Source of the DNA: Deinococcales bacterium
GTDB lineage: Bacteria; Deinococcota; Deinococci; Deinococcales; JAAFIG01
NCBI GenBank assembly: GCA_013298595.1
Contig: JAAFIG010000013.1
Span: forward strand, 1-64,000
Length of the DNA stretch: 64,000 nt
Direction of reading: 5' to 3'
This document shows positions 1-8,084 of the stretch, one piece after another. Made by a program: the position numbers and the translations under genes. How positions within the stretch are numbered: the stretch's first letter is position 1; each line of letters starts with the position of its first letter. The notes under the pieces are model-generated. The model did no database searches. It worked only from the letters and a program-made list of their open reading frames with translations, and was not told the origin of the DNA.

Positions 1-213
1 GTTCTGCATCAGCGTGGGAATACTATGATCCATGGTCGCAAAAGTACGCTGCGGATTACGAACCTTTAAGCCCTTTTCGCGCAGCGTCCCGAAAGCCTGC
101 GGACTGGTGACTTCGTGAATCAGGTGTGTGTCAATGTACAACACCGTTGGCGCACCTGCGTCTTGCGCCACAACGTGCGCGTTCCAAACTTTCTCGAATA
201 ATGTTTTACCCAT
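1..213 (-). CDS. leuC: 3-isopropylmalate dehydratase large subunit, N-terminal part
   Basis: First 71 codons of LeuC, the aconitase-family subunit that converts 2-isopropylmalate to 3-isopropylmalate in leucine synthesis. The translation opens [15 protein letters not shown] and continues with [17 protein letters not shown] and [10 protein letters not shown], the characteristic LeuC amino-terminal blocks. The gene runs off the left edge, so the Fe-S cysteines cannot be checked. The ATG at 213-211 has an AAGGAG ribosome site six bases upstream. Its upstream neighbour is a foreign-looking A+T-rich ORF only 31 bases away on the same strand, so that ORF may have displaced the original leuC promoter. 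Confidence 0.93.
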   Translation of the reverse strand, partial: MGKTLFEKVWNAHVVAQDAGAPTVLYIDTHLIHEVTSPQAFGTLREKGLKVRNPQRTFATMDHSIPTLMQN

Positions 214-244
214 GATGGACTCCTTGAGATGATTCTAGTGAATT

Positions 245-1234
245 TTATAAATTTGCTTCTAATCTGTCTTTTTCTAAAAATAGATTTTGTATAACTTGGT
301 CTCTTTTGTACGCGGAAAATTCATTAGACAAAAGGGCTTGCTGATTAATTTCCTGAATTTTTTCTTGAAATATTGAGCTTTGATCTTTTAAAAATTTGCA
401 GTTTGAGAAATTTAGTTTGATGTGTTTTACAACGGTATCTTCGTTTCCTCTTTTCATTACTCTAAAAGATAAAAGCATTTCGGTTAAACTGCTATCTTGT
501 GTTAGTAGAATCCAAATATTTTTATTATTGTTATACTCACTAAAAGTCAATTCTAGAATCCTGAAATACATTAAATCAAAACAAGCATTTCTTGCCACTT
601 CAATAGCTTCACGATTTTTTTTGGTTTTTAAAATATTTCTAGATGAAACATTGCCGCCAAAGATATTAAGACAAAGATAAATCAATGGAACAGATATATA
701 TCCAATATTTTTTAGCCAATCAAGAAATTCAAAAATATTGACTATTGCGGTTTTTCTGCAAATCTTTTTATTTTTCAAAATTTCTATAATTTTTAAACAT
801 CCAACATATTCAATTAGCATAGTATTTTTATATTGCTCAAAAAATTTTTCCGCCAAATCTACTTCACCTTTTATAAAAACCTTATCAATAATTCTTTTAC
901 TATCTAATTTAGAGCTAATCTCGTCACATAATTTATTATAATATTTTATATATTTAATTTTATTGTAGTTGAAATTTTTTGTATCGAAATATCTTTCTAT
1001 TAAAGCTAGTTCCACATGCAATTCAATAGTGTGTATTCTTATTATAGACAATAATTTTCTTACATATTCATCTTTTTTAGGATCCGAATTTGTATACCTT
1101 GAAAGACTTACGAAGTCTCTTATAATATTCAAGTCTAATATCAATTTTGGATTATATTGATCGTTGATCGATTGAAAAAAATAATTCTCAATTGAATCAA
1201 TTAGATCATATTTTGGGCTTATAAAATTATACAT
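245..1234 (-). CDS. unknown A+T-rich protein, possible PIN-like nuclease fold
   Basis: A 329-residue protein that I do not recognise. It is rich in Lys, Asn, Ile and Tyr. Its base composition (about three quarters A+T by eye) is far from its neighbours, and it contains no CTCGAG. Weak PIN-like features can be pointed to: LILDLNIIRDF near residues 31-41 (Asp34), acidic residues around 71-80, NACFDLMYF near 217-224 (Asp220) and ILLTQDSSL near 242-250 (Asp247). This is the usual spacing style of PIN acidic residues, but it is an inference. There is no Shine-Dalgarno before the ATG at 1234. It is probably horizontally acquired; a defence or toxin role is possible but unproven. Confidence 0.6.
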   Translation of the reverse strand: MYNFISPKYDLIDSIENYFFQSINDQYNPKLILDLNIIRDFVSLSRYTNSDPKKDEYVRKLLSIIRIHTIELHVELALIERYFDTKNFNYNKIKYIKYYNKLCDEISSKLDSKRIIDKVFIKGEVDLAEKFFEQYKNTMLIEYVGCLKIIEILKNKKICRKTAIVNIFEFLDWLKNIGYISVPLIYLCLNIFGGNVSSRNILKTKKNREAIEVARNACFDLMYFRILELTFSEYNNNKNIWILLTQDSSLTEMLLSFRVMKRGNEDTVVKHIKLNFSNCKFLKDQSSIFQEKIQEINQQALLSNEFSAYKRDQVIQNLFLEKDRLEANL

Positions 1235-1259
1235 AATTAATTAACCATTAAATTAAATA

Positions 1260-1589
1260 TCAATCCACAATGAATAACTTTGCGCCAAGGCTTGTTCTCG
1301 AGCGGTGGGCTTCGGCGTTGTCCGCCACTTGATAACTCATACCGGGCTTCAACACAAAAACCCGTCCATCCTCGAGTGTCGTCTCGAGTTCACCTTCTAA
1401 GCACAGCAAAATATGTCCTTTGCTGCACCAATGGTCAGATTCGTAATTCGGGGTGTATTCGACCATTCGCACTCGGATTTCACCAAAATGTTGGGTGCGC
1501 CAGAAGGCTTTGCCTGTTATTCCTGTGTGTTCAGTTGGTTGTATTTGTGTCCAGTCGGTTGTGCCGAATGGAATTTGGGTCATGTTCAT
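1260..1589 (-). CDS. small cupin-fold protein (DHCW-type)
   Basis: A 109-residue single-domain cupin. The body FWRTQHFGEIRVRMVEY, followed by ESDHWCSKGHILLCLEGEL and later LEDGRVFVLKPGMSYQV, matches the small DHCW-motif cupin family, in which the conserved tetrad here reads DHWC. Such proteins bind a metal or small ligand in a beta-barrel; no specific substrate is known to me. It has its own CTCGAG copies and normal composition, so it belongs to the host background, unlike the ORF downstream of it. The start is ATG 1589; a second ATG lies two codons later. Confidence 0.75.
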   Translation of the reverse strand: MNMTQIPFGTTDWTQIQPTEHTGITGKAFWRTQHFGEIRVRMVEYTPNYESDHWCSKGHILLCLEGELETTLEDGRVFVLKPGMSYQVADNAEAHRSRTSLGAKLFIVD

Positions 1590-1625
1590 GATTTTGCCTT
1601 TGCCGATTTGCCTGTGCAGGTCAGG

Positions 1626-1642
1626 GAGGGGATGAACCCCTC
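1626..1642. repeat. short palindrome, dispersed repeat family
   Basis: GAGGGG, a five-base loop ATGAA, then CCCCTC. It sits in the gap between the cupin and the GntR-type regulator and resembles the other GGGG-rich hairpins listed in this window. Confidence 0.5.
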
Positions 1643-1674
1643 TCCTATGAAAATCAAAACCATTGCCATGAACC

Positions 1675-1699
1675 CGTAGGGGAGACCCTTGTGGTCTCC
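1675..1699. repeat. CGTAGG-headed hairpin with CTTGT loop
   Basis: CGTAGG is followed by GGAGACC, loop CTTGT, then GGTCTCC (stem 1681-1687 with 1693-1699). The CGTAGGGG head and the CTTGT loop recur at 55103-55130, so these are copies of one dispersed palindromic element. Confidence 0.6.
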
Positions 1700-1810
1700 C
1701 TGCTGACCAATTGTTAATTGTTGAATACCCATAAATTTTGTTCCTTATTTTTTATTTCTCGAGTATTTTTCTGTCTTGTACCCCGAGATCAGCCTATGGC
1801 GCTTCGTGTG

Positions 1811-2470
1811 TTACGCCCTCGAGTTCCCATTTTTTGTGCCGCGTATTTGTAGTCCGCTTGTGTTCATTAAAGTGTTCAAAAGCCGTTCTCGAGATCGCTC
1901 GAGGTGCGCTTTGATTGCGGCTTCAGCGGCTGTGCTGTCGCGGTTCTGAATCGTCTCGAGGATGCGTTTGTGGTCGGTGACTGCTTTTTGCTGTCCGCCT
2001 TGGGCGTTGGCTTCGTACCAACGGGTGCGGGCAAGGCGTGTCAGTACATCCTCGAGAGCACGGACGTAGAATCCGTTGCCGCTGAGTCGGGCGAGTTCGA
2101 GGTGGAAGTCGGTGGCGCTTCGCATGAAGATTTCGAGGTTTTTGCTGGGTTTCTCGAGGGTTTTTAATAAATTTTTGATTTGGTTTTCTGTGGCGCGTTC
2201 GCAGGATAATTTTGCAGCAGCAATCTCGAGGGTAGCACGGAACTCGAGAGCTTGGCTGATTTCAGCAAAGTCTATGGGGGCAACAATATAGCCGCGTCCG
2301 TCGCGTTGGACTAAGCCTTCGTTTTCGAGTTTGGCGAGTGCGCCGCGTACAGTGGTGCGGCTGGTGTCGAGGAATGTCTCGAGTCCGCGTTCTGTGAGGG
2401 CGTTTCCTGGTGCTAAGTCTAAGCGCAGGATGGCTTCGCGGAGTTTTTCATAGGCTAGACTGGATGACAT
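1811..2470 (-). CDS. GntR-family transcription regulator with FCD domain
   Basis: A 219-residue FadR-subfamily regulator. A winged helix-turn-helix occupies about residues 5-65 (AYEKLREAILRLDLAPG, then TSRTTVRGALAKLENEGLV). An all-helical FCD effector domain follows, with likely metal-ligand positions in DFHLEL, TDHKRIL and KAHLER. The family represses neighbouring metabolic genes until a small carboxylate binds. The gene is divergent from the DinB-like gene at 2537. Two operator-like palindromes lie between them at 2482-2504, so autoregulation and control of that neighbour are likely. The effector is unknown. Confidence 0.88.
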   Translation of the reverse strand: MSSSLAYEKLREAILRLDLAPGNALTERGLETFLDTSRTTVRGALAKLENEGLVQRDGRGYIVAPIDFAEISQALEFRATLEIAAAKLSCERATENQIKNLLKTLEKPSKNLEIFMRSATDFHLELARLSGNGFYVRALEDVLTRLARTRWYEANAQGGQQKAVTDHKRILETIQNRDSTAAEAAIKAHLERSRERLLNTLMNTSGLQIRGTKNGNSRA

Positions 2471-2481
2471 GGCGTACCTAT

Positions 2482-2504
2482 TGGTATACCATTTGGTGTG
2501 CCAA
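2482..2504. promoter_or_regulatory. paired GntR-type operator
   Basis: TGGTATACCA (2482-2491, a perfect palindrome) and TGGTGTGCCA (2494-2503, extended to TTGG...CCAA) lie 12 bases apart centre to centre. FCD-type GntR regulators bind TGGTATACCA-like sites, and these sit between the divergent regulator gene and the DinB-like gene. Confidence 0.7.
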
Positions 2505-2524
2505 ATTTCAAGTCTTTTTTGCGT

Positions 2525-2530
2525 TACACT
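2525..2530 (+). promoter_or_regulatory. leaderless -10 box TACACT
   Basis: TACACT followed by six bases and the ATG at 2537, with no ribosome site. This fits a leaderless transcript and argues for the ATG start over the GTG at 2498, which lies inside the operator. Confidence 0.45.
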
Positions 2531-2536
2531 AACCCT

Positions 2537-2977
2537 ATGACAAATGACTTAGTGAACTTATTTCGGCGTGATCTGGGGAAATTAATTGCGGAACTCGAGG
2601 CGTATTCGTCAGAAGCGGTTATTTGGGCTGTGGCTGGCGAGATTAAAAACTCGGCAGGAACTCTGGTTTTGCATTTGGTGGGTAATCTTAATCATTTTAT
2701 TGGGGTAAAACTGGGTGGTACCAATTTTATTCGTGATCGTGAGGCAGAATTTGCTTTGCGTGACATTCCTCGAGCCGAGTTAATCCAGAAATTGCGCGAT
2801 ACCTTAGCGATGCTCGAGACAACATTGCCTACTTTGGATGCTGCTTCACTCGAGGCTGCATATCCGCTCGAGGTGATGGGATATCCAATGACCACACAAT
2901 ACTTTCTAATTCATTTATATGGTCATCTCAATTGGCATTTGGGGCAAATCAATTATCATCGGCGTTTAATGGCTTAA
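2537..2977 (+). CDS. DinB-like / DUF1572 four-helix protein
   Basis: A 146-residue protein of the DinB-like metal-binding superfamily (DUF1572 type). Histidines sit at the expected places: HLVGNLNHFIG in the first half, and HLYGHLNWHLGQINYHRR at the C-terminus. These proteins are four-helix bundles, some acting as bacillithiol- or mycothiol-dependent transferases; no substrate can be named here. An upstream in-frame GTG (2498) lies within the operator, so the ATG at 2537 is preferred. Divergent from, and probably controlled by, the GntR regulator. Confidence 0.75.
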   Translation: MTNDLVNLFRRDLGKLIAELEAYSSEAVIWAVAGEIKNSAGTLVLHLVGNLNHFIGVKLGGTNFIRDREAEFALRDIPRAELIQKLRDTLAMLETTLPTLDAASLEAAYPLEVMGYPMTTQYFLIHLYGHLNWHLGQINYHRRLMA

Positions 2978-2978
2978 A

Positions 2979-4787
2979 TTAGGTGGGTTGTGGTTTAGGG
3001 CTACGGAATTGCTTGGCGTGCAATTCGGCATATTTTCCGTTTTTCGTCAGCAATTCCTGATGTGTTCCTTGCTCAAGGATTTTGCCATTTTCAAGCACAA
3101 TGATGTTATCAGCATGTTCGATGGTGCTTAATCGGTGGGCAATGACAATGCTGGTACGGGTTTTTAATAGCGTCTCGAGGGCGCGTTGAATCATGGCTTC
3201 GGTGCGGGTGTCTATGTTGGCGGTGGCTTCATCGAGAATAAAAATGCTTGGGTTTGCTAGTATGGCTCGAGCAAATGCCAGTAATTGTCGTTGCCCTTGG
3301 GATAAACCGCTGCCCGCTTCGCCTAGTGGTGTGTCGTACCCTTTGGGTAAAGCGCTGATAAAATCGTGAGCACTGGCGGTCTTAGCTGCTATTTCCACTT
3401 CGGTGTCGGTTGCCTCGAGTTTGCCATAGCGAATATTCTCGCGGATTGTGCCACTAAACAAAAATGGTTCTTGTAAAACCATGGTCATTTGCGAGCGTAA
3501 GCTGGCTCGAGTGATGTTGCGCAGGTCGTGCCCATCTATGCGAATTGTGCCTTGGTTAACATCGTAGAAACGTGGTACTAGGCTGGCAACAGTGGTTTTG
3601 CCTGCGCCTGTTGTTCCAACTAAGGCAACGGTTTGTCCTGCTTTGATATGAAAAGAAATATCGTTAAGTACGAGTCGGTCTGGGTTGTAACCAAAACTCA
3701 CATGGTCAAATTCGATATTGCCTTTGACCGCGCCAAGGGTTTTGGCGTTTGGGGCATCGGCTGGTTCTGGGCGTTCATCGAGAATCGCATAAATCCGTTC
3801 TGCACCAGCTAAAGCACTCTGGGCTTGGGTGTAAATCGAAGATAGTAATTGTACAGGTCGGAAAAATTGTTGCACGTACAGTAAAAATGCAGCGAGAACT
3901 CCCACCGTTAATTGCTTCTCGAGCACTAAATAACCACCGTAGCCAATCACTAAAGCTGTAGCGACAGTACTGAGGAATTCGATAGCTGGCGAGAAAGCAC
4001 TGGTAATGCCAACGGCTTGCACATTGGCATCGCGGTTAGCAGCGTTACGTTGACGAAAACGGTCTATATTGGCTTTAGAGCGATTAAAAGCTTGGGCTTC
4101 TCGAGCACCACCTATTTCTTGTTGAATATCGGCGGTGACATCACCAACAGTTTCTCGAGTTTTACGGTAGGCACTTCTGGCTTGAGCGGCAAAAAGTGCT
4201 GTGGTTAGTAACATCACTGGAATAACCAGAAAGCTAACGATTGCCAGTGGTACATTCAGTAACAGCATGGCAATCAGAATGCCAATTAAACCAAATAAAG
4301 AACCAAATAATTGGGTTAGTCCTTGCCCGAAAAATTGATTGAGGGTGTCCACATCATTGGTGACACGGCTCATCAGATCACCAATTGGTTTTTGATCAAA
4401 GTACCGAAAAGGCAGAGACTGCAAATGCGTAAACAATTTTTTGCGTATGCCAGCCAGGAGCTTTTGGGAAATTACTCCGACCACTTGAATTTGCTGGCTT
4501 GTAAATAATGAACCTAAAATATAAACAACAAATAACTCGAGCATCCGAACTGTCAGACCTGCTGGCTCGAGTTTGGAAATGTTTTCGTCTATGGCACGTC
4601 CAACCAGCCACGGCGCGAGTGCTTGTGAGAGTGCACCAAGTACAACAAGAGTAAAGACCAAAGCTAAACTGGCAAGGTATGGCTTAAATTCAGTGAGCAA
4701 CCGACCAGCCGTTGCGCCTCGGTTTTTGGCACGCTCATTTTCCATTTGTGCCATGCTGGCTAAACTGCCTGGAGGACCACCTCTCAT
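2979..4787 (-). CDS. ABC exporter half-transporter with intact ATPase site (TmrA-like)
   Basis: A 602-residue fused exporter: six-helix transmembrane domain (about 35-330) and ATPase domain (about 355-595). Walker A is GTTGAGKT (391-398), signature LSQGQ (495-499), and Walker B FILDE ends in the catalytic Glu520. Its start codon overlaps the stop of the upstream partner (ATGA, 4784-4787), so the two are co-translated and presumably form a heterodimer, as in Thermus TmrAB. The partner carries Asp instead of the catalytic Glu, leaving this subunit to supply the Walker A/B half of the competent site. The exported substrate, lipid, drug or peptide, cannot be read from sequence. Confidence 0.92.
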   Translation of the reverse strand: MRGGPPGSLASMAQMENERAKNRGATAGRLLTEFKPYLASLALVFTLVVLGALSQALAPWLVGRAIDENISKLEPAGLTVRMLELFVVYILGSLFTSQQIQVVGVISQKLLAGIRKKLFTHLQSLPFRYFDQKPIGDLMSRVTNDVDTLNQFFGQGLTQLFGSLFGLIGILIAMLLLNVPLAIVSFLVIPVMLLTTALFAAQARSAYRKTRETVGDVTADIQQEIGGAREAQAFNRSKANIDRFRQRNAANRDANVQAVGITSAFSPAIEFLSTVATALVIGYGGYLVLEKQLTVGVLAAFLLYVQQFFRPVQLLSSIYTQAQSALAGAERIYAILDERPEPADAPNAKTLGAVKGNIEFDHVSFGYNPDRLVLNDISFHIKAGQTVALVGTTGAGKTTVASLVPRFYDVNQGTIRIDGHDLRNITRASLRSQMTMVLQEPFLFSGTIRENIRYGKLEATDTEVEIAAKTASAHDFISALPKGYDTPLGEAGSGLSQGQRQLLAFARAILANPSIFILDEATANIDTRTEAMIQRALETLLKTRTSIVIAHRLSTIEHADNIIVLENGKILEQGTHQELLTKNGKYAELHAKQFRSPKPQPT

Positions 4788-6595
4788 GATGCACCTCCTG
4801 TTGGGGTTTTCAATTGTGAACCAAGAATTTGATTGTATAACTCCGAAGTCTCGAGTAAATGCTCATGGGTGCCACTGGCTTTCATTTGTCCGTCCTCGAG
4901 CAGTAAAATCAGATCAGCGGTTCGTACTGTGCTAATACGTTGGGCAATCACAAAGGTGGTGCGTTTCTCAGCTGTCATCAGGTGATCGAGCGCATCCTGA
5001 ATCAGTCCTTCGGTTTGGGCATCCACAGCGCTGGTACTATCATCTAAAATCAGCATTCGTGGTTTGACCAACAAGGCTCGAGCAATAGCGATGCGTTGCC
5101 TTTGACCACCACTTAAACCAATACCTCGTTCGCCAACCAAGGTATCGTATTGTTGCTGGAGTCCAGTGATAAATTCGTGGGCTTGAGCAGCTTTAGCAGC
5201 CATCATCACATCATCTAAACTGGCTTCTGGTTTGCCATACGCAATATTTTCGCGGATAGTGCCGCTAAATAATGTTGAGTCTTGTAAAACAATACCGATT
5301 TGGCTGCGTACACTCGAGAGTTGCAAGTCGCGTAAATCATAACCATCGAGGGTAATATTGCCTTGGCTGACATCATAAAAACGTGGAATCAAATTGGTTA
5401 AACTCGATTTTCCACTGCCTGTTGCCCCTAGAATAGCCACCACTTGCCCAGCTTTGACTTGAAAAGAAATGCCTTTTAAAACAGCTTTTTCTGCGCCAAC
5501 ATAGCGAAAATCTACATTGTTAAATTCGACATTACCTTGTAAAGCAGGTAGCACCTTGGCATTGGGTTTATCTTGTACATCTAAAGGCGCGTCCAGTACT
5601 TCAAAAATACGTTCAGCACTGGTGCCAGCTCGAGCTAAACCAGCCGCTAAGAAACCTAAGGTAAAAATGGGTTGTAACAAAAAAGCAAGGTAAGAATTAA
5701 ATGCTAATAGTTGCCCTAAACTCAGTGCCTGACCGATCACTTGAAAACCGCCGTACCACATCACGGCTAACGTACCAAGGTTGCCAAAGAAAATCACAAA
5801 GGGAAAAATTGTGGCAATGCCTTTAATTGTTACGACATTTTTCTCGAGCAATTCCTGATTAGCCTTCTCGTAGCGGGTGGCTTCAAAGGCTTCTCGAGCA
5901 AAGACACGCACCACTTTTAAGCCACGTAAATCCTCTTGAAGTACGGTATTTAATTTACCTAATGCCATTTGCACTTGTCCAAAGCGTGGTCCGATGGTGC
6001 TCACAAAGCGAAATAACAAGTAAAACACAGGTGGTATGGTGGTTAAAACAACCAATGTTAGCGACCAATTAATTGCCAGTAGCACCACAAATGTACCGAT
6101 CAGTGTTACCAATGCAGCAATAATTTGTACAATGCCTGTGCCAATAAAACCCCGTACCGCTTCGACATCCGAGGTTAAACGCGTTACCAAATTACCAGTT
6201 TGGGCTTGGTCGTAATAACTAAAACCAAGGCGTTGCAATTTTTCAAATAACGTTTCACGTAAATCAAATGCCACACCTTGCGAAACCCGCTCGGCTAAAT
6301 AACCTTGTAAAAAAGTAAACAAACCTCGAGCTACAGCTGTGCCAATTAAGCCCAGCACAGCGGTTAAAACAACATTAGATTGTCCTTTGGCAATACCTTC
6401 ATCCACTGCTATGCGAATCAGTTGTGGTGCAAATAAACTTGTTACGGTCACTAAAATCAGGGAAAGCAAAGCCGCTAAAGCCGCTAATTGGTAAGTTCTT
6501 AAATATGTTAAGGCTCGAGTGATTGCTTTAAAAGCCCCTGGCGATGGCGCACCAGGGCGGGCAGTTGCTGATGGACGAGCCGCAGAGTTGTTCAT
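4784..6595 (-). CDS. ABC exporter half-transporter with degenerate site (TmrB-like)
   Basis: A 603-residue partner of the next gene. It has a transmembrane domain (about 35-325) and an ATPase domain with Walker A GATGSGKS (390-397), canonical LSGGQ (494-498) and Walker B LILDDS, where Asp519 replaces the usual catalytic Glu. One degenerate site is the hallmark of heterodimeric exporters such as TmrAB, BmrCD and TM287/288. A short Ala/Pro-rich tail precedes the first helix. The gene is preceded by a TATGCT box (reverse strand, 6604-6609) eight bases before the ATG and a small hairpin at 6601-6621. First gene of a two-gene operon. Confidence 0.92.
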   Translation of the reverse strand: MNNSAARPSATARPGAPSPGAFKAITRALTYLRTYQLAALAALLSLILVTVTSLFAPQLIRIAVDEGIAKGQSNVVLTAVLGLIGTAVARGLFTFLQGYLAERVSQGVAFDLRETLFEKLQRLGFSYYDQAQTGNLVTRLTSDVEAVRGFIGTGIVQIIAALVTLIGTFVVLLAINWSLTLVVLTTIPPVFYLLFRFVSTIGPRFGQVQMALGKLNTVLQEDLRGLKVVRVFAREAFEATRYEKANQELLEKNVVTIKGIATIFPFVIFFGNLGTLAVMWYGGFQVIGQALSLGQLLAFNSYLAFLLQPIFTLGFLAAGLARAGTSAERIFEVLDAPLDVQDKPNAKVLPALQGNVEFNNVDFRYVGAEKAVLKGISFQVKAGQVVAILGATGSGKSSLTNLIPRFYDVSQGNITLDGYDLRDLQLSSVRSQIGIVLQDSTLFSGTIRENIAYGKPEASLDDVMMAAKAAQAHEFITGLQQQYDTLVGERGIGLSGGQRQRIAIARALLVKPRMLILDDSTSAVDAQTEGLIQDALDHLMTAEKRTTFVIAQRISTVRTADLILLLEDGQMKASGTHEHLLETSELYNQILGSQLKTPTGGAS

Positions 6596-6600
6596 GGTTT

Positions 6601-6621
6601 TGTAGCATACCCTGTGCTACA
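6601..6621 (-). promoter_or_regulatory. -10 box within a small hairpin upstream of exporter operon
   Basis: TGTAGCA and TGCTACA form an inverted repeat separated by seven bases. Read on the minus strand it contains TATGCT (6609-6604), eight bases before the ATG at 6595. This is a probable promoter and possible operator. Confidence 0.4.
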
Positions 6622-6622
6622 A

Positions 6623-6654
6623 AAAATCTCGAGGCTTAATTGCCTCGAGATTTT
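6623..6654. terminator. bidirectional terminator with CTCGAG in the stem
   Basis: A 13-base perfect stem (6623-6635 with 6642-6654) with a six-base loop and T-runs on both strands. It ends the membrane-protein gene at 6667. Each arm contains CTCGAG. Confidence 0.85.
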
Positions 6655-6666
6655 GTTTTTGTGTCT

Positions 6667-7617
6667 TTAAGCTAAAGCAGTTGCCATTGGGTCAAGCATC
6701 ATTGTGGCATTTGCATTGGTGGCATTCGCAGTTTCAGCAGCTTCGTAAATCGCACGGGCTGAGGCTCGAGAAACCAAACCAGTTTTTAACTTTTTACTGG
6801 TGGCTTTGCCTTTTTCATCAGTAAAGTGGGCTTCGATTTCAAGAATTAAATCTCGAGCTTTTTTATTAGGGGTGTTACGAATCAAAATATCAATCCGATC
6901 TTCACTCATGGCTTCGCGTTGCCCGTATCTGCCGGCATCGGCATAACGACGGTTGTTCAAGCTCTCGAGGACTTCGTCTTGGTAAAATAGGGGCACACTG
7001 ACTAAACGCCTCGCTTCGCCGTACCATTGGTTGCTGCGTTCATCAAAGGGTTGGTTGGCTGCACCAAATGCCAGAATAGAAGCTGCACCTGCCATCAATA
7101 ACCATTCAACAAATGCGAGTATATTGTAACCAAAACCACCAGTCGAAACTCCTTTGCTGGCACCACGTCCGATACTGACCCCACTTTTGGCTTCTAAATC
7201 GTAGAAACCAGCAAATCCTGTTTTACCAACTTCGGCTTGTAATACCAAATCAGCTGCCAGTTGAATTTCAGCATCGCTGGGTGTTCTGCCTTCATTGCTT
7301 AATTCTTGACGAATCTCACCAAGAAAACTTTGATAACTGAGGTAATGATCAAAAACGGTTATTGTTGTGGCTGCAATTAAGCCAAATACAGCTGCTAATA
7401 AACCGTTGCGAATTTTGCCACTTTTAATTGCCATCGAAACGCCAATACCTGCAATCGCACCAGCAACGAGTGGAAAAATAATAATCAAACTAAAATTGAT
7501 GGTATGGGTAATGAAATGTAAGATTCCTCCAACAATTAACCCCGAGATAATACTCAGTACAATGCCAACCAGAATGCCTTGAATTGGTGCTTTGCCACTT
7601 GCTTTATATGCCAACAT
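6667..7617 (-). CDS. unknown multi-pass membrane protein
   Basis: A 316-residue protein from the ATG at 7617, which has a good GGAGG site at 7621-7627. An in-frame ATG 66 bases further upstream has none. Hydrophobic helices occur near residues 13-35, 42-65, 72-92 and about 175-195. A soluble C-terminal third has RIDILIRNTPNKKARDL and LEIEAHF motifs and an Ala/Asn-rich tail. I do not recognise the family. The gene is monocistronic, ended by the terminator at 6623-6654, and convergent with nothing. It might be an envelope or stress membrane protein, but no function can be assigned. Confidence 0.7.
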   Translation of the reverse strand: MLAYKASGKAPIQGILVGIVLSIISGLIVGGILHFITHTINFSLIIIFPLVAGAIAGIGVSMAIKSGKIRNGLLAAVFGLIAATTITVFDHYLSYQSFLGEIRQELSNEGRTPSDAEIQLAADLVLQAEVGKTGFAGFYDLEAKSGVSIGRGASKGVSTGGFGYNILAFVEWLLMAGAASILAFGAANQPFDERSNQWYGEARRLVSVPLFYQDEVLESLNNRRYADAGRYGQREAMSEDRIDILIRNTPNKKARDLILEIEAHFTDEKGKATSKKLKTGLVSRASARAIYEAAETANATNANATMMLDPMATALA

Positions 7618-7730
7618 GATATTCCTCCGAATAAATATAATCCGATAGGAATCATAGCGAGGATTTTCTATTTGGCTGGTCAAAAATCACATCACGGTAG
7701 GGTTTGCAGTACAAAGCTGGTTACACTTGA

Positions 7731-7952
7731 TTAATAATGCTCGAGTTTAGCCAGCACTTCTCGAGCTTCGGTCGGGTCGGTGATGGCTAATTTGCTACCG
7801 CCCTCAAAAAAAAGTACCAGCGAAACATTACTGGCAGTGGCTGCGGCAGGAGCACCACGCCCAAGTCCTGCGCCCATGTTGCCGGATAATTCGTAATACT
7901 GAATGCTGTCCAGATTCACACCACGATGTCCAACTCGGATAAATTTTGCCAT
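7731..7952 (-). CDS. small conserved-looking protein of unknown function
   Basis: A 73-residue protein, MAKFIRVGHRGVNLDSIQYYEL..., ending FFEGGSKLAITDPTEAREVLAKLEHY. The pattern (short beta-rich core, then a helix using 'T..EA...L..L') resembles small bacterial proteins that describe a bound ligand or surface sheet, but I cannot name it. Divergent from htpG. A TAAACT box lies six bases before its ATG, indicating a leaderless mRNA. Two CTCGAG copies lie in its last codons and one overlaps its promoter region. Confidence 0.6.
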   Translation of the reverse strand: MAKFIRVGHRGVNLDSIQYYELSGNMGAGLGRGAPAAATASNVSLVLFFEGGSKLAITDPTEAREVLAKLEHY

Positions 7953-7958
7953 GTCTCG

Positions 7959-7964
7959 AGTTTA
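7959..7964 (-). promoter_or_regulatory. leaderless -10 box TAAACT
   Basis: On the minus strand TAAACT is followed by CGAGAC and then the ATG at 7952, giving a six-base gap and no ribosome site. Confidence 0.45.
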
Positions 7965-7968
7965 ACAC

Positions 7969-7997
7969 TTGTTCGAGCCAAGAACCTTAGGTATAGT
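7969..7997 (+). promoter_or_regulatory. promoter of htpG
   Basis: TTGTTC (7969-7974), a 17-base spacer, and TATAGT (7992-7997), placed 87 bases before the htpG ATG. A conventional leader with a GGAGG site follows. Confidence 0.6.
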
Positions 7998-8084
7998 ATC
8001 ACTGGGCAATTTGTGGTGTTCCCTACAGCTTGCCGATACAAATACTTTTATTTTTAAGGGTGGTTTTTGCCACTTGGAGGTTAC

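Noticed and set aside
245-1234. Insertion sequence carrying the A+T-rich ORF
   Set aside because: No transposase motif, and no terminal inverted repeats or target duplication could be found at its ends.
2498-2536. GTG start for the DinB-like gene
   Set aside because: It lies inside the GntR operator. The ATG at 2537 has a well-placed TACACT box.
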